Positions 40,401 to 46,400 of a DNA stretch of 64,000 nucleotides are shown here, in pieces. Under the pieces are notes generated by a model. It was given only the letters and a program-made list of their open reading frames with translations, was not told the origin of the DNA and made no database searches. Where the stretch lies: assembly GCF_964340395.1 (NCBI RefSeq), contig NC_135570.1, forward strand, positions 18,418,505 to 18,482,504, given 5' to 3'. Positions within the stretch are counted from its first letter, which is position 1; each line of letters begins with the position of its first letter. The translations under genes and the position numbers were made by a program. Source of the stretch: Glandiceps talaboti (Eukaryota > Hemichordata > Enteropneusta > Spengelidae).

Positions 40401-43400
40401 TTTCCACAATTATTTCTGTATTTATTCACTTATTTATTATAATTATTTCTCTATTTATTTATTCACTTATTTATTTTAAGAAGTCCGGGACGGGGACTTA
40501 TGGATTGGGTTCCGTCCATCCATCCATCTGTCCGTCCGTCCGTCCGTCCGTCCGTCCGCAGCCGTTTCTTGGAGATGCCTGGACCAATTTTTTTCAAACT
40601 TGGAACAGGGGCAACATACAATGGCATACATATGCACGTCAATTTGTTTTATGATACGATCCAATATGGCCGCCATTTTGTTTGCAAATTTTCCATGTCC
40701 AAAGCCATAACTCAGACATGCTTGAACAGATCTCATTCAAAGTTGGTATTAGGACAGTGTTCTATGACATACATGTGCATATCCATTTTCATCATGATAC
40801 GATCCAATATGGCTGCCTGGCAGCCATTTTGTTTGCGAATTTTCCATGTCCAAAGCCATAACTCAGACATGCTTGAACAGATCTCATTCAAAGTTGGTAT
40901 TAGGACAGTGTTCTATGGCATACATGTGCATATTCATTGTTGTCATGATACGATCCAATATGGCCGCCTAGCAGCCATTTTGTTTGTGAATTTTCCATGT
41001 CCAAAGCCATAACTCAGACATGCTTGAACAGATCTCATTCAAAGTTGGTATTAGGACAGTGTTCTATGACGTACATGTGCATATTCATTGTTGTTGTGAT
41101 ACGATCCAATATGGCCGCCTGGCAGCCATTTTGTTTGTGATTTTTCTATGTCCAAAGCCCTAACTCAGACATGCTTGAACAGATCTCATTCAAAGTTGGT
41201 ATAAGGACAGTGTTCTATGATGTACATGTGCATATTCATTGTTGTTGTGATATGATCCAATATGGCCACCTGGCAGCCATTTTGTTTGTGATTTTTCTAT
41301 GTCCAAAGCCATAACTCAGACATGCTTGAATATATCTCATTCAAAGTTGGTATTAGGACAGTGTTCTATGACGTACATGTGCATATTCATTGTTGTTGTG
41401 ATACGATCCAATATGGCCACCTGGCAGCCATTTTGTTTGCGATTTTTCTATGTCCAAAGCCATAACTCAGACATGCTTGAATATATCTCATTCAAAGTTG
41501 GTATTAGGACAGTGTTCTATGACATACATGTGCATATCCATTTTCGTCGTGGTATGATCCCCCATACCCGACCCATCCTTTATTGTTGTAGGCATGTTCC
41601 ATGTCCAACAAGCAGACTCAACATATCTAAGTCTGTTTGATTTAGGTTCACAAGTGTTGTTGCGTGATCAGAGTAGTGATGTCATTCTCAATGACTTGTT
41701 ATTTCTGTATTTTGTTCTTAATTTGCAATTTGTTCTTGTTATTTTTATTTTTCTATTATTCAAGTTCAATTATTTCACTTATGTCAAGAAACTTGCTTAT
41801 TTAATAATTTACCTTTATTTCTTATTAACATTCAATTCGTTTTAAAATTTATAATTCCGTTATTTAAGTCTGTATTTTGCATCTGATTCCACTTAAGCTC
41901 ACCATTATTAAGATTTTATTTATCGTATTAAATTATTTCATTATTTCATTTGCCTAGTCAATTTAAACATTCTCAGCAATATATTTTAATTATGATGTTC
42001 TCTTAAGCTTATCATTAAATTATTTTTTCAATTCAGGATTTTGTTATTTAAGTCTATAATTTGATTATTTGTGCTTTTCATCAATTGTAATTGTTAAAGT
42101 TTAAGTTATCAACTTCTGGGGCCTGGGTTGCTATGAAATTTGCCGCACGCATGTTGGTGGGCGACATTTAGACTGCATTGCTTGCCCGATGGCACGGCAC
42201 ATCAGATTACCCATACGGAAGACACAAACAATGTTGTTGGTTCTACACATGCATTACGTTGTCACTTTTGAAGAAAATATCTGACGGCTATCGCGTCGTC
42301 CCTGCTGTCCCAAAGTAATCATTAAAATGAAGTAAAATTTACTCAGTCATGAATTTATTTGTCTTTTTCTTTTTGCTCAAAAGCCAGGATTTAGTACACA
42401 TAATTTACCGAGATGTGGTGCATGCTTGTAGTGGAGCGTACGTGGGTCTAAGTTTATCTGCTCTCTGCATATGCATAGCGTCCGACATACATCGTTTACT
42501 TATCGTGGTTTGCGACCCTGCCATATCATAATGACAATTTAGACTATTAAAAGTACAAACATCAATTCACAGTTATAACTTTATTGGCTGAATTTTATTT
42601 CTCCAGGTTGATTGCTCGAAAGTTAGAGCATAATTACAGAGGTGTTTACACTACTGTACAAAACACATGGCCAGTGTGATGATGGCATCCAGGGATGCAT
42701 GGCGTATGCACTTTGCACGTCGCTTTTTTTGTAGAAAATATGAGGATTTACAGCCCATCCAGCCCACAATCGTAATTAATATAGTACAAGTACATACATT
42801 TACTCACAGTTATAAATTTTACTTGTCTCATTTCTCACTCAAAGGCCAGAATATAATATTAGTACATGATACAATTTACCGAGTGACAGTATTGCCATTA
42901 CAACGGTGTACACTTACCTTGACTAATGTTGTGCCTAGCATGATGATACACGTTACACCGTCCATGTGCACCACCGTGGCTCCGATTGTCCATAGAAAAT
43001 ACAGGTAAAGATTTATGACCCTGCTGTATACTGTCTCATATTTACATTTAATAAAACTACACAAACATTTATTCACAGTTACGAATAATTTTTTCTCTCG
43101 AAAGTCATAGTTTGTTACATCATGTAATTCACCGATTTTTGGGCATAAATGGCGCACATCTGTACTGCCAGCTTCATCACATTCCTGTAAAGTTGTTATA
43201 GCGTACCGAATGTAATTGAAGACTTCATTTGGAGTATCAAAACTAAGGGCATGCCAAACAAATTCTTCTTCAACCAAAACAACTTTATGGACTGCAGTAT
43301 TCAACTGATTAAACTCTGAAACATCATTCAGCAATCTAACGATTCCAGGCATATATTCACATAGATTTATAAGCTCAGTCGCCATGATGCATATGATAGT

Positions 43401-46400
43401 CAGTTAGTGATCAATCGTTATTGGAGAGAAGTGATGCAAATACATCATATGACGTATCGTAGGCCCCTGAACATGGTTTGCAGGCATAGAGAATAAATTA
43501 ATTATTGTATTTTGGCGGAGATCTCACCGTAGTTGAAGAAATTTATTCACTGTACTTGATACACATGTTCCAGGCCAAATACGTTGCACGTTGCAGTCAT
43601 AGGACGAATCTATGGCCCCAAACCATGGTTTTCAAGCATAGTGAATAAATTACTTTAAACTATGGTGAATGGTGAGATCTCCGCCAAAATAAAATATTTA
43701 TCAATTGTAATTGTAATTGTTCAAGTTTAAGTTATCAACTAAACATGGTTTGCAGGCATAGAGAATAAATTACTTTAAACTACGGTGAGATTTCCACCAA
43801 AATAAAATATTCATCAATTGTAATTGTTCAAGTTTAAGTTATCAACTAACATAGAGAATAAATTACTTTAAACTATGGTGAGATCTCCGCCAAAATAAAA
43901 TATTCATCAATTGTAATTGTTCAAGTTTAAGTTATAAACTAAACATGGTTTGCAGGTATAGAGAATAAATTAAAGCACGAACGAGAATCAAAATAAAGAC
44001 TTAAATAACAAAATAATGAATTGAAAAAATAATTTAATGATAAGAGAACATCATTATCATAATATATTGCTGAGAATGTTTAAATTGGCTTAGCAAGTGA
44101 AATAATTTAAAACGATAAATAATCAAAATAATAACAATGGTGATGAAAAGAGAAATCAGATGCAAAATACAGACTTAAATAACGAAATTATAAATTTAAT
44201 AAATAATTTCATGTTAAGAAATAAATCCAAATGATTTAAATAAATAAGCAAGTTTCTTGACATAAGTCAAATAATTCAACTTGAATTAATAATAGAAAAA
44301 TAAAAATAAAAAGCAAATTAAGAACAAATACAGAAATAATTAAAATAAAAATAAGTGAATATATAAAGAAATAATTATAATAAATAAGTGAATAAAAAAT
44401 GAAATTGTGGAAATATTTAATAACGAAATTATAAATTCTAAAAATAATTACAGAAATGATTATAATAAAAAAGTGAATAAATACAGAAGTAATTGTTGAT
44501 ATATTTAATAATGAAATATAAATTTTAAAAATAATTACATAAATAATTAAATTAAACCAGATTTAAACTGAATGCCTCCCGTAAGGGAATCACTAATTAT
44601 GTAAATAACTCATTAAACTAAAAAACTATGGTAACAGGCTTTGTTTTTTGGACAAGCGTGCTTTCTTAGGTTAATGTATGTAAGAGTGTATGATACTGCT
44701 TAATTACTGAATATCATTCATTATTCAAAATACTCATTAAAGAAAAAGTTGTAGCAACAAACTTCATAGGACAGGTGCGTATTATTATGATGTATCATAT
44801 TATACGAAATTTGAAGCTTAATTGTGGAAATCTTAAAATACATTAAATACATTACCATGCTATATTTCTTGCTGTCATGAATTAGAGCTTCTGTTTTTCC
44901 ACTTTGTTTATGTGGATGTGATTTTTACCTCCCATGACTGTCTGTCTGTCTTTCTGTCTGTCCCTCTGTGTGTGTTTATCTGTGTCATCATTTTCTTAAA
45001 ATCGGCTGGCTCAATTATAATGAAATTTGCTCCACATCTTCCATATGCTAATGCAAGAACTAATTAGATTTTGGTAAACATCCAATGAACATTAATTAAT
45101 TATTTGCATAATTAATGGTTTTGAGTAATTAGGCTATATCTTTGGAACGCATACTTCAAATTCAATATAAATTTGGTTCATACGTTAAACAATAACAAAG
45201 TGCATATGTCCTATAAAGTTTGTTGATTTAGCTTAAAGCTTTTATGGATAATTTGCATAATTAATGAATTGGTAATTCGGCTTTATCTTAAGAATGCAAG
45301 CTTCAAATTTCATAGAAATTGGTGCATATACCAACCATAACAATGTGCACAAGTTTGTTGACACAGCCTTTACTTTTAATGAATAATTTGCATAATGAAT
45401 GATTTTCAGTAATTAGGCTATTTCTTGCAAACCTCAAATTTCAGATAAATTTGTACATGTTTTGATGGTCGATGGTAAAGAAGTGCATGTGTCATGTAAA
45501 GCTTGATGCTGTAACTTATAATCTATATGGTTAATTTGCATAATTAGTGTCTTCTTTTCCTCAATAATTAAGCAAGGTTAACTATGCAAGCTTCAAATTT
45601 CATTTAGTTTCATATAATTTATTTTCCCATTAAGTGGTACATCATGTATAATAGCTATAGTTTAGAATTATGCATTCCAACAATGTGTATAGGCAATACG
45701 AGAGGCATTCAGTTTAAATCTGGTTAGCTAAGCTCATCATGGCACTGTCTGTCTGTCTGTGCAGAAATTTTGTTCCACTGATATCTCAAAAGTACTGAAG
45801 CAAATGTTCTACAATTTCCTATGTAGCATTGTCAGGCTATAACTTAGTGCTGATTAGTTTTTGGTGGGAGTGGCTTGCATAATTATTGCTAATTTGCACA
45901 ATTAATGATTTTATAATGGGGTTATACATGCAGAACTGCTTCACCAAATTTAGTGAAACTTACAACATCGACAGATCATACAAAGATATAAAACCACTAA
46001 AAGTTGTTAACTTGTGTCAAGTTAATTAAGGGCTAATTTGCATAATTAATGAATGTTTGTAACTCAGGTTATGCATCCAGAAGGACTTTATCAAATTTGA
46101 TGAAACTTGCCACAGTTATTGATCATACAGAGATATATTTTTAATGAAATTTAGTGCTGTCAATTAATTGCTCATTTGCATAATTAACAAACTTTGGCAA
46201 TTAGGGCCTACTCTACTGGTAGGGTATACCAAGAAAGACTGCTCCAAAGTTGATGAAACTTGCTAAAGATATTGACCGAGCAAACATATGATGGTATCAA
46301 GTCAATTAATTGCTTATTTGCATATTTGATGAACTTTTACAATAAGGGATATATAGCCAGGACTGTATTGAATTCAATTGAACTTGCTACAGATATTGAT

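Larger units (their letters stand above)
40200..44555. mobile_element. Foldback-type palindromic element, interrupted by family C
   Basis: AT-rich arms 40200-42113 (minus the family C insertion) and about 43690-44555 are inverted copies. For example TTAAACATTCTCAGCAATAT near 41964 and its complement near 44062, and TATTCACTTATTTATTATAA blocks on the left against their complements on the right. GGTGAGATCTCCGCCAAA recurs at 43670, 43787 and 43877, inverted near 43514 and as a variant near 40184. The centre (42114-43690) carries a small ORF and three diverged copies of a CAGTTATAAATTTTAC segment. Outer borders are approximate. Confidence 0.7.

Noticed and set aside
40476-41640. Overlapping ORFs with repeated peptides at 40.5-41.6 kb and 49.3-50.3 kb
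   Set aside because: Same peptides recur because of the ~150-bp tandem units of family C; both strands are open, so there is no coding evidence.
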